From contig CM053802.1 in assembly GCA_028671895.1 (NCBI GenBank), positions 14,453,631-14,517,630 of the forward strand: a stretch of 64,000 nucleotides of DNA, written 5' to 3'. Position numbers and translations under genes: made by a program. Positions 1 to 11,753 of this stretch are shown here, piece by piece (the first letter of the stretch is position 1; the number at the start of each line of letters is the position of its first letter). Origin of the DNA: Oenanthe sinensis. Its lineage: Eukaryota > Streptophyta > Magnoliopsida > Apiales > Apiaceae. The notes under the pieces are model-generated. The model was given only the letters and a program-made list of their open reading frames with translations, was not told the origin of the DNA and made no database searches.

Positions 1-748
1 CATTATAAGAGGGGTGTTGGATGATTTTCGTAACAACAGATTTCGGAAATTTGCTGGAATAATTGAATAAAAAGTATAATAATATTAATGTTAATGAGGG
101 TTAAAGCTCGTAAAAAATATTGGATTGGAATTGGGAGTTGTCTCGATTTGTCTCTTATATCAGATCTCTTTTACCAAGATGTCTGCGTAAGTATTTATAT
201 ACGATTAAACCCACACAGTTCTGTTATAATTAGATATATCCCTAAGAGACTTTATGGATATATTTGTTAAATATGAGAATTAATTGATTTTATTTGATAT
301 AATCTTCGCATTGTGATACCTTCCTAATTTGAAAGATATCGTTTGGAGATATTTTTCGTAATTAATGCATTGAGATTGATTCTTTCATTGTTTTCGAGAG
401 AGGATATCTTGGAGATTAAACAATTAATTATTAATGAAATTAATACTAAAAATAAAGAGAAATAAAAAGACTATGTTCTTCAGTGCAGCTTGCTGTAGCG
501 GAGAACTAATCATTCTTCGATTGCGTAAATAACTCAAAATAAAGATTAGTGAAAAATATGGAGTATCACAGTGCCCGTAATTTCTATGCGGATGCAAGTA
601 GACATCATGCGAGAACCGAAATAGGATATATGTTTTGCCAAGGTTTATAGGTGCGTGAGCATAATAATTTTGTAGAAATTCATTACGATCTTCGATGTGT
701 CAAATTAGGATATTGGCGTTTGTATATCCTGAATTGGTGTGCACGCTT
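1..748. other. Intergenic DNA with one arm of a dispersed direct repeat
   Basis: No gene is supported here. The only structure seen is a block of about 190 bp (284-476) that recurs, with scattered substitutions, as 1,838-1,859 plus 3,811-3,983. The second copy is split by the solo LTR. The short open frames here have no recognisable domain. Confidence 0.6.
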
Positions 749-988
749 TGTAAGTGTCTATGTGAACCACACAAGAGTATGATGTCTTCGATCACCCTTG
801 AACTCCATAATCGGAGAGTGAAACCTTCAATAAATTTTACCTATATAAAGAAGTGGGTCTTCAATAATGTAAGTGTCTATGTGAACCACACAAGAGTATG
901 ATGTCTTCGATCACCCTTGAACTCCCTAGTCGGAGAGTGAGACCTTCGATAAATTTTACCCATATAAATAAGTGGGCCTTTAATAATG
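749..988. repeat. 120-bp tandem duplication
   Basis: Two head-to-tail units of about 120 bp (749-868 and 869-988) both begin GTAAGTGTCTATGTGAACC and differ by a few substitutions. They abut a second, shorter-period array at 988. Open frames across them are by-products of the repeat. Confidence 0.85.
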
Positions 989-1134
989 TAAGTTTTATCA
1001 GTCGACTCCACGTTGAGGAGGAAGGTATTTCAAAATGCAAGTTTTGCTCGTCGACTCCCCGTTTAAGAAGAGGGTATTCCAGAATGTAAGTTTTGCCCGT
1101 CGACTCCCGGTTGGGAAGGAGGGACTTCGAGGGG
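988..1134. repeat. Three 49-bp tandem units
   Basis: Three degenerate units (988-1,036, 1,037-1,085, 1,086-1,134) share GTCGACTCC preceded by AAGTTTT. They directly follow the 120-bp duplication, giving a compact nested array of two periods. Confidence 0.8.
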
Positions 1135-1189
1135 TTGCTGACTCCTTACTTTAAGCGTGTAACATTGTGAGAATTATCATTTGTCATGG

Positions 1190-1780
1190 CTACACCACTT
1201 GACAATTTAAGATCACATGTTTGTAAAAGCAAATCTTGAAGTATATATGTATTACCGCGACAATATTTGTAAAATATTTTGAATACAATCCAAACGCATC
1301 CATAAATATGCCGATTGGAAAATGTCGTGATTTATATATATTTTCTAAAAATATGCTCCTTGAAAGAATTTTGTTGAAGATGGTATGTTTTGCCATAGCG
1401 GCTAAATATTTTTCTTTAAAATTATGTAGCTCGTACAATCTTATAAACATATCCACAACCATTAAATCAAAAATCTTGTACAATTTATTTTCTAAAATAT
1501 ATGTGTCACCCAAAATATTGGTTGCACAAATTTCAATCACAATATATCCAGTTAACACGAGTTTTTGAATAATAAAATATATTTCATGCATGATATCGAT
1601 AAATAATATATGTGATTGTAAAAAATAAAAACAAGAAAACTTATCTCCTATTTTATGATATGTAGATATTGTACTCATTTTGATGGTGAGAGTCCCAACA
1701 CTAAGATTTCCATGTAGTGATGTACTCATCTTTATTTCCATGATTATTTTCTCCTTTTTTCGTTGTATATTGCTCAACAC
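1190..1780 (-). other. 196-codon open frame, unrecognised
   Basis: An uninterrupted minus-strand frame of 196 codons in AT-rich DNA. The translation is rich in Ile, Lys, Phe and Tyr and shows no domain that I recognise. It lies between the two arms of the dispersed repeat (284-476 and 3,811-3,983). It may be chance or a decayed element frame. I do not claim it is a gene. Confidence 0.2.
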
Positions 1781-1859
1781 GCCATAACTTTGTTATTCGG
1801 TTACTCCATTGAAGTTGTCCAAGATCTTTTATTTGCTCCATTGATTTTATCTGATATAA

Positions 1860-3804
1860 TGTAACATCCCATAATTTTTAAAATATTTTAGCTATTTTAT
1901 TTAATATTCTGAATAATTTAGTAGATTATTATTGATTTATTAGTTGCATATATTTATATTTATATTTATTATTAGAATATTTTAGAAAGTATTTTAGTCA
2001 ATAAGAGAAATAGAAATAGAGAAAAAAAAGAAAAGGAATAAAAAAGGAAAAAAATAGATTTAGGGTTTTGTAAGTTACGTAGTTATTCTTGGAGCAGCTA
2101 TAGAGAATATAGAAAGAGAGATGAGAAGATGGAAAAAGAGAAGAAGAAAAAGACTTAAGACGTTGAGTTATGGTGTTGAACTAGGGTTCGTGTAATTGGA
2201 GTATCTAGATTTCTTGAGGTTCATTCGTATTCTTTGAGTTCCAAGGTACGGATATTTCTACACACTCTCTCTTTGTTATCGTATTGTTAATGTATTGATA
2301 TCTTTTCTTTATCTTCGTATACGTATCATTACTCAAATTCGTATTGTTGCTTCAAATCGTACGTATATTGTGTAGCAATTATATCCATTCTGAATTATTA
2401 TAAAATTCATATCTCATTCGTTCTTTATCTGATCGTTGTGATTTTATGATACGTGGAAAAGTATTTCAATTATCTACAACTTTTGTTCTTTACGTTTTCT
2501 GAAAATCGGTTCGTAAGTACGTTAAAATCTGCCGTTTGTATAATCTGGTTGGTTATTGGAATTGTTCCGCTGTAATTTCAGAAATTCATAGTAAATTGAA
2601 TATTTGTTCAATATTCATATGTAATATCATTCTGAAAAGGTTTTTCCGAGTTTTTCATTCTTTGTTAACATTCCGCGGTCAAATTCTGTGATCTCGATGT
2701 CGTAAATCTCAAAATACTATTGTGATCTGGTGCTAATTATGTTCTAACACATCATATTTATTTAGTTTCTGCATTCGTTACTTATCCGTATTTGACGAAT
2801 CTTACCATTTTGGAAAGATCTTGAAATTTTTTACGATCTTTGTGTTCTGCACTTTTTCATTTGCACTCATCTTGATAGAGTAAATTGCCTTGTTTCTGAA
2901 CTGGGTAGATCTGATTTTTATTATTAATAGTCTATTTTTGTAAGATATTTGGGTATGTGATATTTAAGTAATGTACTTTTAATTTATTTGTGATATATGT
3001 ATAATTTATGAGATTTCGTAAGATTTCCATCATGAGTGAATAATCTCACGCTTTGGCACCACATATACAGTGTATTTAAAGTGTATGAGCGTGTCGCCGG
3101 AGTTATGGGACACGTTGAGTCATGACTATTGTGTATGTGTGTTTCGGTCATTTGGGTAGCATTGTGTTTTGTACCATGCAAGCCCTTGTAATATTTTGGG
3201 TAACATTTGATTTGTTCTATGCAAGCCCCTATAAGTTTTGATAACTACATATTTTGGAAAACCAAAATGTAGGACATCCTATAAGTGTAAGATTATCTCT
3301 CATATCCGTAAGTAAGTTCACTTTTGATCTATTTGATATTATTATCAGTAAGTGGTAAAAGTATATTGTGTAAGAGTAAGAATATTTGTGATTTAAGAGT
3401 ATATATGTAAGTTGATATTGTAAGATATTTATAGTGTCTTTTTACTTTTTTTGTTATTTGTTTATATTATGAGTTAAGTATGACCAATATATCTTTTGTC
3501 TCTTTCGATTTGTTTCATCATTTTTATTCATATTTTTTTTATGTTATCAGCTGTCTAACCCTTGTACTCTTTACATAATTTTATATCCATATATGAGCCT
3601 TTCGCTCACTGTCATTCTATGTTTCTTTAATTCCCACCGGCATGTTAGGTGAGCTACTTTATGGGCAGAGTGCGAATTGCGAAATTTGGAGAGCTTAGTT
3701 GTATTTTTAATTTATATATTGTAAGATGCTGGATATTGAGCTGTTGTAACTTTTTATTAGATTTTTGGAGCATTTTATTTAATTGAATGAGTTCGGGATG
3801 TTAA
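1860..3804. mobile_element. Solo LTR (Ty3/gypsy-like) with target-site duplication
   Basis: The element begins TGTAACATCCC and ends GGGATGTTAA, inverted termini typical of plant Ty3/gypsy LTRs. It is flanked by the direct repeat ATATAA at 1,854-1,859 and 3,805-3,810 (a 5-bp TATAA reading is equally possible). The related block at 284-476 gives the uninterrupted target, so the insertion is seen directly. At about 1.95 kb with no coding domain, a solo LTR left by LTR-LTR recombination fits best. A non-coding LARD-type element is the alternative. Confidence 0.8.
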
Positions 3805-3810
3805 ATATAA

Positions 3811-4680
3811 TCTTTGCGTTGTGATACCTTCCTGATTTTAAAGATATTATTTGTAGACATTTTCGTAATTAATGCATTGGGATTGATTCTTTTCTCGTTT
3901 CAGAGAGAAGATATCTTAGAGATTAAGCAATTAATTATTAATGAAATTAATACTAAAAATAAAGGAAAATAAAAAGATTATGTCGAAAATATGACATAAC
4001 AAGGGGTAAGGTGAGATTTACGAGTGAAATGATAAAATTGAAATAATTAAAAAGATTATGATCAAATGTAAGAGATTATCCTTTGTCCCCGAGTTTTGGT
4101 TCCACTTTGACTCTAAAACTATAAATTTAATTATTCAAAAATAAGATTATGATACCGTTTTCTTTTTTACGTTTGTAAATTGTAACCGTCCCCGATTGCG
4201 TACTTTATTACTCACCTTCAGATCTACCCCAATTATATCTTTTTTATATTATTTTTATATTTTCCTAGGAAAAATAAAAAAATATTAATGGTTAGATTAA
4301 AAATAATAAAACTACTAAACTTAATATTACAAAATATTTTATATTTCATCTTAATTAAATTATTTTGAATAATTTAATATTTATTAATGATATATTATAT
4401 TTAAATTATTATCTAAATTTATATTCGTAATAGAATAAAAATATACTTAAGTATATAATCTGCATTATTGTTATTACGCTTCACTTTCTATGCAGCTATG
4501 TGTATTTAATGTATTATACCGAGTCGGGCTAGATAGAGCCCGTGAGCCCTTTTGTGTATTCACCTGATTAGGGAATTTAGTGATTTGAGTCGGGTCGGGT
4601 TATAATATAAAAAGAGGGAGTTGGGTTTAGGCGGGTAACGTGGGTTGATCGGGGTTATTTTTAAACTTATAAAATTGATT
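3811..4680. other. Repeat arm followed by AT-rich intergenic DNA
   Basis: 3,811-3,983 is the second arm of the 284-476 repeat. From 3,984 to 4,680 the sequence is AT-rich. No gene, terminal repeat or RNA gene was recognised. Confidence 0.5.
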
Positions 4681-4869
4681 TATTCAACACCTCGAATTAA
4701 GGTGTTAGCTCAACCCGTGCCCTAATTTCTTATTCCTTTCCGTTACTCGTCCTTAACCCCTCTCTCCCCCTCCATCTCTGGTACTCCCCCTCCCCCTCCA
4801 TATATGTATTTGTTTCCATCATTTGAGTAATTATATATATTTGTGTTAAGGGATGATGGGCGTTAAAAG

Positions 4870-5640
4870 TAGAGATGACCAAATAAGCGGGCCGGGTAAG
4901 TCAGGCTGGTTCTCAGAAAGGTTGACTCGTGTATGGTTAGATGGGTTTATTTATTTTTTAATTTTAGTTCCATTTAATATTTTAAAAGTATTAAAAATTA
5001 TAGAATATTTTTGGAATAAAAGAGGATGATACTACTATAAATTTTATTAATTAAACAATATTTTACAAATAATTTGAGAGGACTCCTCTCTAAAATAAAC
5101 GGAACAAACCGTTTGTAAATAATAAACATATTAAAAAAAATATGAAGCACATTAAATTTACAAATACAAAATAAAAATATTTTATCCACTATTGAAAACT
5201 GAATGTTTTTAAAAATTTGAAGATTTTAAAAATACGAACAAAAAAATGAATATTTTTAAAACATAAAACGAATATTTTAAAAAACATAAAAATATATAAA
5301 AACCGAATGTATATAAAATATATATTTTAAAACTATAAAAATCTATTTAAAAAATGTATCTTATATGCACTTCCATATAAATATATTATTGAAAAAAATA
5401 GGGAAGTCTGTATAAATTTCAATAGTGCACGTGCATTTATAGACCTGGCCAAAAATGTAGCAGAGAGAGCATATAGCCGTTGCTGGATTCTGTCCGTGCC
5501 GAGCCATCACGGTTTACCCAAGTTATCTGTGTCGGTCCCGATTCTCCTTCTTCCCACTTGTGCACGTCACGTCTTTTAGCCGGTGTGTGACGAGTCGGGG
5601 CGAGCCGAGACAAGTCGACTCATCCATTTGGCCACCTCTA
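4870..5640. mobile_element. Non-autonomous hAT element in duplicated block, copy 1
   Basis: Termini are TAGAGATGACCAAAT and ATTTGGCCACCTCTA, imperfect inverted repeats of hAT type. A perfect 8-bp target-site duplication GTTAAAAG lies at 4,862-4,869 and 5,641-5,648. The paralogous locus near 10,722 carries an unoccupied GTTAAAAGT site, which supports the boundaries. No transposase coding was seen. Confidence 0.85.
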
Positions 5641-5872
5641 GTTAAAAGTAATGACATGTCTTTTTGTTTATTTTTAGTATTAATTGTTTCCTCTGATTTT
5701 TGTATAATTTCAATATTTTATTTAATCTCATATGAGTAGATTATATGTTTTTTACTTGTAAAAGAAGATGTATCTTATTTGTTTTTTTTTTTTATGATTA
5801 TATTGATTTTTGATCAGTATTGAATTAGGGTGTTAACTCAGCCCGTGCCCTAATTTCTTATTCCTTACGCTC

Positions 5873-5940
5873 CCCCTCCCCGTGATCTCCCCCTCCCCCT
5901 CCCCCTCCCCCTCCCCCTCCCCCTCCCCCTCCCCCTCCCC
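5873..5940. repeat. CTCCCC hexanucleotide microsatellite
   Basis: Roughly ten head-to-tail copies of a CTCCCC unit. On the minus strand they read as a meaningless Gly-Glu repeat. Confidence 0.9.
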
Positions 5941-6008
5941 GTATGTATTTGTTTCCATCATTTGAGTAATTATATATATTTGTGTTAATGGATGATCGAC
6001 GTTAAAAG

Positions 6009-6872
6009 TACTAGCGGGTCGGGCGAACCGGTTCATCGGTTTGGCAAGTTCCTAACTCGTGGACGACACGTGAAGCTGCCCGGGCCGTGCCGAGTCGGGC
6101 CGGTTATCAGGGTTGACTCGTGTGCGGCTCGACAGTTAGGCGGGTTTATTTATTTTTTAATTTTAATTCCATTTAATATTTTAAAAGTATTAAAAATTCA
6201 TATAATATTTTTGGAATAAAAGAGGACGGTACATCTATAAATTTTATTAATTAAAAAATATTTTACAAATAATTTAAGAGGACTCCTCTATAAAAAAACG
6301 GAACAAATCGCTTGTACATAATAAACGTATTAAAAAAATACAAAGCAGATCAAATTTAAAAATAAAAATATTCTATCCACTATTGAAAATGGAATGTTTT
6401 TAAAAATTCAAATAATTTAAAAATATGAACAAAAAAATGAATATTTTTTAAATATAAAACGAATATTTTAAAAAACATAAAAATATATAAAAACCGAATG
6501 TATATAAAATATATATTTAAAAACTATAAAAATCTATTTTAAAAATGTATCTTACATGCACTTGCAATATAAATATATTATCGAAAGAAACAGAGAAGTG
6601 TTTATAAATTTCAATAGTGCATGTGCATTTATAGACCTGGCCAAAAATGTAGCAGATAGAGCATATAGCTGTTGCTGGATTCTGTCCGTGTCGGCACGTG
6701 TCGGGCTGTCACAGTTTACGCGAGTTAGCCGTGTCTGTCTGTGCCGGTCCGATTCTCCTTCCTCCAACTCGTGCATGACACGTCTTTTAGGCGGTCTGTG
6801 CTGGAGCCGGACGCCTCTCGCGAGTTTGGTGACGAGTTGGGTCGAGACGACCCGTTCGTTTGGTCAGCTCAA
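6009..6872. mobile_element. Same hAT insertion in duplicated block, copy 2
   Basis: Flanked by the same GTTAAAAG target-site duplication (6,001-6,008 and 6,873-6,880). Its interior is colinear with the element at 4,870-5,640, but the left terminal repeat is eroded. It was therefore carried along by the block duplication and did not insert separately. Confidence 0.75.
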
Positions 6873-7108
6873 GTTAAAAGTAATGACATGTCTTTTTGTT
6901 TATTTTTAGTATTAATTGTTTCCTTTGATTTTTGTATAATTTCAATATTTTATTTCATTTCATATGAGTAGGTTATACGTTTTTTACTTGTAAAAGAAGA
7001 TGTATTTTATTTGTTTTTTTTGAATGATTATATTGATTTTTTTTATCAGTATTGGATTTTGCGTTTCTATTTGGACATCTATTTTTGCTCAAACTCTTTT
7101 TTATTCAG

Positions 7109-7975
7109 ATGGCATCAAATGATACTCAATCTTCACAAGCTGTGGCCCGAGGAAAGGTAAGTAAATGGGGATGAATTTTAATAATAAAGCTTCTACTTCT
7201 TAAGAGTATTGGAAGTATTAGTTAGATATGTGTACTTTTAGGTATATTTCATTATGTGGTTTCATGTTAATTTTTTATTTGGATGTATTGTGTTGATTAA
7301 TATGCCGTATTGACAACTTGTGGACTTGCATTGCAGTTGGTGAATTTTATGGCAGAACTTGATCAGCTCAACCAACAAGCTCATGGAAAGGAGCTTAAAT
7401 ACCAGCAAAGTTATAGTGAATATTTGAGCAGAGTGACTCGTCCAAGTCGCTGGTTTCACCAAGGGGAGAAAAAAAATGTAAGTATGCTCATTTCAGTTTT
7501 TAATATTTGACAAGAAGAAGAACTTTCTTTTATGGGTAACGATTGATGTGGACTTGTTCAGATTTTATGCTTGGTTTCGCCTTTCTTTAAAAAAAAGTGG
7601 GTGGGGGGGGGGGGGTAATGAAAATTTGGAACTCTACTGCTTTCTTTTAAATAAAGTGGTGACAGTAATAGGAATGTGGAGAACTTATGTAGGCTGGATT
7701 AAGATCTCTGACAATTGCATAGTTACCAGTTTATCAGTCAAAATAGTTCCCTGTTCTAATATATTTTTGTTTGCCTAGGCTGGTGACGTGAACTTGTTTG
7801 ACCAAAAAATGTTGGAGAAGAAAGAGGCCGTTTTTGGAGCCAGTGTGGCAAAATTAAACAAGCGAGATTGGTTCGAGTACAAGTGCAAAAGAAGAAAAAT
7901 GCGGCAAGACAGAGAATATTTACTGACCAAGATCGCCACGAAAAACATGTACATGCAGCAAGTGCGAAAGAGTAG
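7109..7975 (+). pseudogene. Three-exon small gene, copy A (frameshifted)
   Basis: Exons are 7,109-7,156 (starts MASNDTQSS), 7,337-7,477 (contains RWFHQGEKKN) and 7,779-7,975. All internal junctions have GT-AG sites. The exons align codon for codon with copy B at 10,905-11,753. Exon 3 carries a 2-bp insertion after the RDWFE codons that shifts the frame away from copy B's stop. In the shifted frame it stays open to 8,183, into a MITE. I do not recognise the family: the product is a small charged protein with a KKEAVFGAS motif. The promoter-like block lies immediately upstream, and an intron in the 5' UTR is likely because a TTCAG acceptor abuts the ATG. Confidence 0.6.
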
Positions 7976-7998
7976 ATTCATGTGCTTGTATGTCATTA

Positions 7999-8382
7999 GA
8001 GCATGTCCAATGCAATGTTATAAGGGGTGCCATTTCTATAATTTGAAACCAAATGTTAAAAATTTCAACTCCAAAGGAGTTCTATACTTGGATGCAAATA
8101 TGCATATATGCATCATTCATTTTAAATTTAGAACAAGGATGCATTTATGCATCCATGCCACCTCATCCTGCATCATCATGTAACCATAAATGATATGCAT
8201 AGTAGTGAACTTTAAATAAAGTTTAGCAGAGAAGGGCAAAAATTAGTTAAATTTGGAATTATTTGGATGCAAAATGCAACTAGTATTGGAGTTGAAGTTC
8301 TATTTTAGCACCAAAAAGTACTTTTTGACGGCAAATTATAGAAATAGCTATAGCTATTTTATATTTTGCATTGGACTTGCTC
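7999..8382. mobile_element. MITE (PIF/Harbinger-like) just after gene copy A
   Basis: Starts GAGCATGTCCAATGCAATG and ends CATTGGACTTGCTC, an inverted pair of the GAGCATCTCCAA type common in plant Harbinger MITEs. It is flanked by TTA and ATA trinucleotides. Copy B has no insertion at the matching position near 11,776. Confidence 0.65.
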
Positions 8383-9539
8383 ATAGGTTATTTGGATGCA
8401 AAATACAACTAGCTTTTACGACACAAAAAATTGAATAAATTTATTTTATATTTTATTAAAATTTTAGATTTCTCCTATCTATATCGAAATATTAAAAGTT
8501 TGGTAGTCGGCAATTGGTCGGTATTTGGGTCGGATAGTTATTATTGGGCTTAATTTTTAAACATTAATCTTTTAATTAAAACAAATATCACTTTAATTTC
8601 TTAACTAAAACACATTTCTAAACAAAATACCCAAACATTATCCTATAAAATACAAATACAAATACAAATTAAATATATAAAAATATATGGGTAAAGGACT
8701 TGAATACACCCTAAATACCCACCGAATCGGCATCTTCAACATGCGGATTCACAAATACGCATGAAACACATGCGTGCACAGACAAGTGGTAGCAAATTCC
8801 TATTCTTTATACGCATCTTCATGTTGCGTATTCAGGAAGGGCAATATAGTCCCATCACTCAACACATCATTACTCGCACTAACGAACACTTCATCATTTT
8901 TAAACCCCATAAAAACCTCCAAGATTTGAGCTCATCTAGGCCATTGTTGAGTATAAAAAATGATGATTCAACTGTATAAGGCTGGTTTGATTTCAGGGTT
9001 GGTGGGATCTTTTGTACTGAGGTTATGGTGTATGAGATATATATATTATTGCAAGAGGTGGAGGAGGATGGTGGGGCTACGGTGGATTCTAGCGTGGAGA
9101 AGGAGATAGGGAGGAGGAGAGTTATGATGATGGTGGAGATGAAGAGAGGAGTATCCATGATTGTTTGCATTTCAAACTGTGTGGACAATAAATTAAATAT
9201 TTATGCATGTGTGTGTACGTAAGTATGTATGTTTAGACGTGTTACGTGCTTGTTTTATGTATGTAGTATGTTAGTAAGTATAGACAACTGAAAATAAGGT
9301 ATACACGTAACGTGTATGCGTTGATGGTGGTTAAAAAGGGCCGGACTCCCGCTTTTAGGTATATTGGGTCATAAATATTAAAAATGTGGGTATTTTGGTT
9401 ATTTTCTCAAAATATATAGATATAACATTAAATAAAATTTCAATTATTATTATAAAAATAAATTCAAATTATATAAAAAATATTAAAATAAAATATTAAA
9501 AAATACTAAAAATCAGAGCTTTCGATTCTTGGCAGTGGA
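8383..9539. other. Intergenic, no gene recognised
   Basis: AT-rich sequence with short open frames on both strands that show no domain. Nothing else was supported. Confidence 0.5.
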
Positions 9540-10190
9540 GTAATGGCAAGTACCACAAAAGCTCGTGTGGCAGAAGATCAATGACTGGAACTAGAAATCA
9601 GGATAAAAGAAGTTAGTAATTCTTGTCACAAGAAGATAACGGAGAGTAAATCAGTCATGGAAACCAAGATTCTTGAAAAGATGGATTAGATAATGAGTTT
9701 GATCTCCAATTGTGATGCTAAGATTGAAGCCTGTAATGCAGCAGTGGATGATAAGATCAGTAATAAAGTTGTAGGTATCTTAAAGCAAAAATAATTTGGA
9801 GAAGACGATTTGTAGAGATGAATAAATTCGGGTAGATCGTTCACCTATTCTGCAAATAAGAGGAGCAAGAATGCAGACGAAGTCAACAACAACAGAGAAA
9901 GAACAATGAAATCTGGATTTGCACCCAAGCCCAGATTGTAATTTCCCAATTCCAACGGAGATGACCCAAAACCATGAATAAGGAAATGCAATAAGTTATT
10001 TCTCTTATATCAAGTAAGTGAACACCTCAAACTAGAACTCATTGAAATGTATTTAGATGGTAGAGTTGATATTTGGTATCAAAGTTTTAAGTTGATGCAT
10101 GGTATAGTTTCTTGGGGTGAATTTTGTGATGTTGTAATGAAAAGGTTCAACAAGAATGGGGTATAGATGTTCAAGAAGAGTTCAATAAAC
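9540..10190 (+). pseudogene. Ty3/gypsy gag remnant
   Basis: The plus strand encodes, across several stops and frame changes, a capsid-like stretch: an N-terminal coiled region, then an FNGDDPKPWI-type motif and an LYQVSEHLKLELIEMYLDG-type segment near 9,950-10,060. This order is characteristic of plant Ty3/gypsy Gag. No LTR, protease or pol sequence was found attached, so it is an isolated dead fragment. Confidence 0.6.
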
Positions 10191-10904
10191 TAGTACAAGA
10201 TTCTATTTACACGTTCATTTTGATTTTTTTAGAGTCAAATTGAATAATTTTTGACTGAAATTTAAAAATTATTTATTTATAATATTAGAAAGCTAAAAAA
10301 ATAAAATTTAAAGTAGGTCATATATATTTTTTAATAATATAAAATTTTAAATTATAATTAAATTATGGTAAAAAATGAGTCTGTTTAACTGTTAAAAACA
10401 AAGTGCACGTCTGAATAAGAAGCTGGAGAGTATTAAGTAATAAACCCGTTTTGGAAAATATAAAAAGAGGAGGGTTGTGCTTGTGTTTAGGTGGCAGGAA
10501 CGAAAAAAAATTGATTTATCGCGCCCCGCTTTAGGTGTTAGCTGCGTGCCCTAAGTTCTTTCGGTCGTCCTCAGCCTCCTCTCTCTCTCTCTGGTCTGGT
10601 ACTCTCCCTCTCCCCCTCTCTCTATATAGATATAGATATAGATATTTGTCTTGTCGGAATTGGGAATTGTATAGTGTATGTGTTAAAGAATGCTAGTCCG
10701 TTAGCCCTTCCACTAAGGGAATGTTAAAAGTCCTTCTTAATATTTTATTTCTATCTCATATGACTAGATTATATGTTTTTTACTTGTAAAAGAAGATGTA
10801 TTTTATTTGATTTTTTTTGTATGATTATATTGATTTTTGATCAGTATTGGATTTTGGGTTTCTATTTGGATATCTTTTTTTTGCTCAAACTCTTTTTTAT
10901 TCAG
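10191..10904. repeat. Third copy of promoter-like block, without hAT
   Basis: 10,510-10,904 matches the ends of the block at 4,681-7,053, including GTGCCCTAA, a CT-rich tract (10,575-10,625) and the GATCAGTATTGGATTT stretch before the gene. It has GTTAAAAGT at about 10,722 with no insertion. 10,191-10,510 is AT-rich with nothing recognised. Confidence 0.7.
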
Positions 10905-11753
10905 ATGGCATCAAATGATACTCAATCTTCACAAGCTGTGGCTCGAGGAGAGGTAAGTAAATGGGGATGAATTTTAATTATAAAGCTTCTACTTTTTTAG
11001 AGTATTGGAAGTATTAGTTAGATAGATAGCTGTATTATAATGCGGTTTCATGTTAATTTTTTATTTGGATGTATTGTGTTGATTAATATGCCGTATTGAC
11101 AACATGTTGACTTGCATTGCAGTTGGTAAATTTTATGGCAAAACTTGATGAGCTCAAACAACAAGCTCATGAAAAGGAGCTTAAATACCGGCAAATTTAT
11201 AGTGAACATTTGAGCAGAGTGACTCGTCCAGGTCGCTGGTTTCACCAAGGGGAGGAAAAAAATGTAAGTATGCTCATTTCAGTTTTTAATATTTGACAAG
11301 AAGATGAACTTTCTTTTATGGGTAACGGTTGATGTGGACTTGTTCAGATTTTATGCTTGGTTTCGCCTTTTTTTAAAAAAAGTGGGTGGGGGAAATAATG
11401 ACAATTTGGAACTCTACTGCTTTCTTTTAAACAAAGTGGTGACAGTAATAGGAATGTGGAGAACTTATGTAGGCTGGATTAGGATCTCTGACAATTGCAT
11501 AGTTACCAGTTTATCAGTCAAAATAGTTCCCTGTTCTAATATATTTTTGTTTGCCCAGGCTGGTGACGTGAACTTTTTTGACCAAAAAATGTTGGAGAAG
11601 AAAGAGGCTGTTTTTGGAGCCAGTCTGGCAAAATTAAACAAGCGAGATTGGTTCGAGGAAGTGCAAAAGAAGAAAAATGCGGCAAGACAGAGTATATTTA
11701 CTGACCAAGATTGCCACGACAAACATGTACATGGAGCAAGTTCGAAAGAGTAG
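10905..11753 (+). CDS. Three-exon small gene, copy B (intact, function unknown)
   Basis: Exons 10,905-10,952, 11,123-11,263 and 11,559-11,753 join in phase 0 to a 127-residue protein ending GASSKE and a TAG. Donors are all GTAAGT and acceptors TTGCAG or CCCAG. The second exon is helical and charged (VNFMAKLDELKQQ...), and the third has FDQKMLEKKEAVF and a Lys-rich stretch. I do not recognise the family. The same exon structure in copy A, and conservation of frame against more diverged introns, support a real gene. The upstream block duplicated with copy A may hold the promoter. It may instead be a fragment of a larger gene elsewhere. Confidence 0.5.

Larger units (their letters stand above)
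4681..7053. repeat. Tandemly duplicated promoter-like block, two copies
   Basis: Copy 1 is about 4,681-5,826 and copy 2 about 5,827-7,053. Landmarks recur in order at an offset of roughly 1.13-1.2 kb: the GTGCCCTAATTTC motif, GTTAAAAGT, a CATATAGC block and GATCAGTATTG. A third copy without the internal hAT element precedes the second gene copy near 10,510-10,860. Only copy 2 and the third copy run into the three-exon gene, so the block looks like its promoter and 5' region. Confidence 0.8.

Noticed and set aside
5833..6036. Minus-strand frame with a Gly-Glu repeat.
   Set aside because: It is a translation of the CTCCCC microsatellite.
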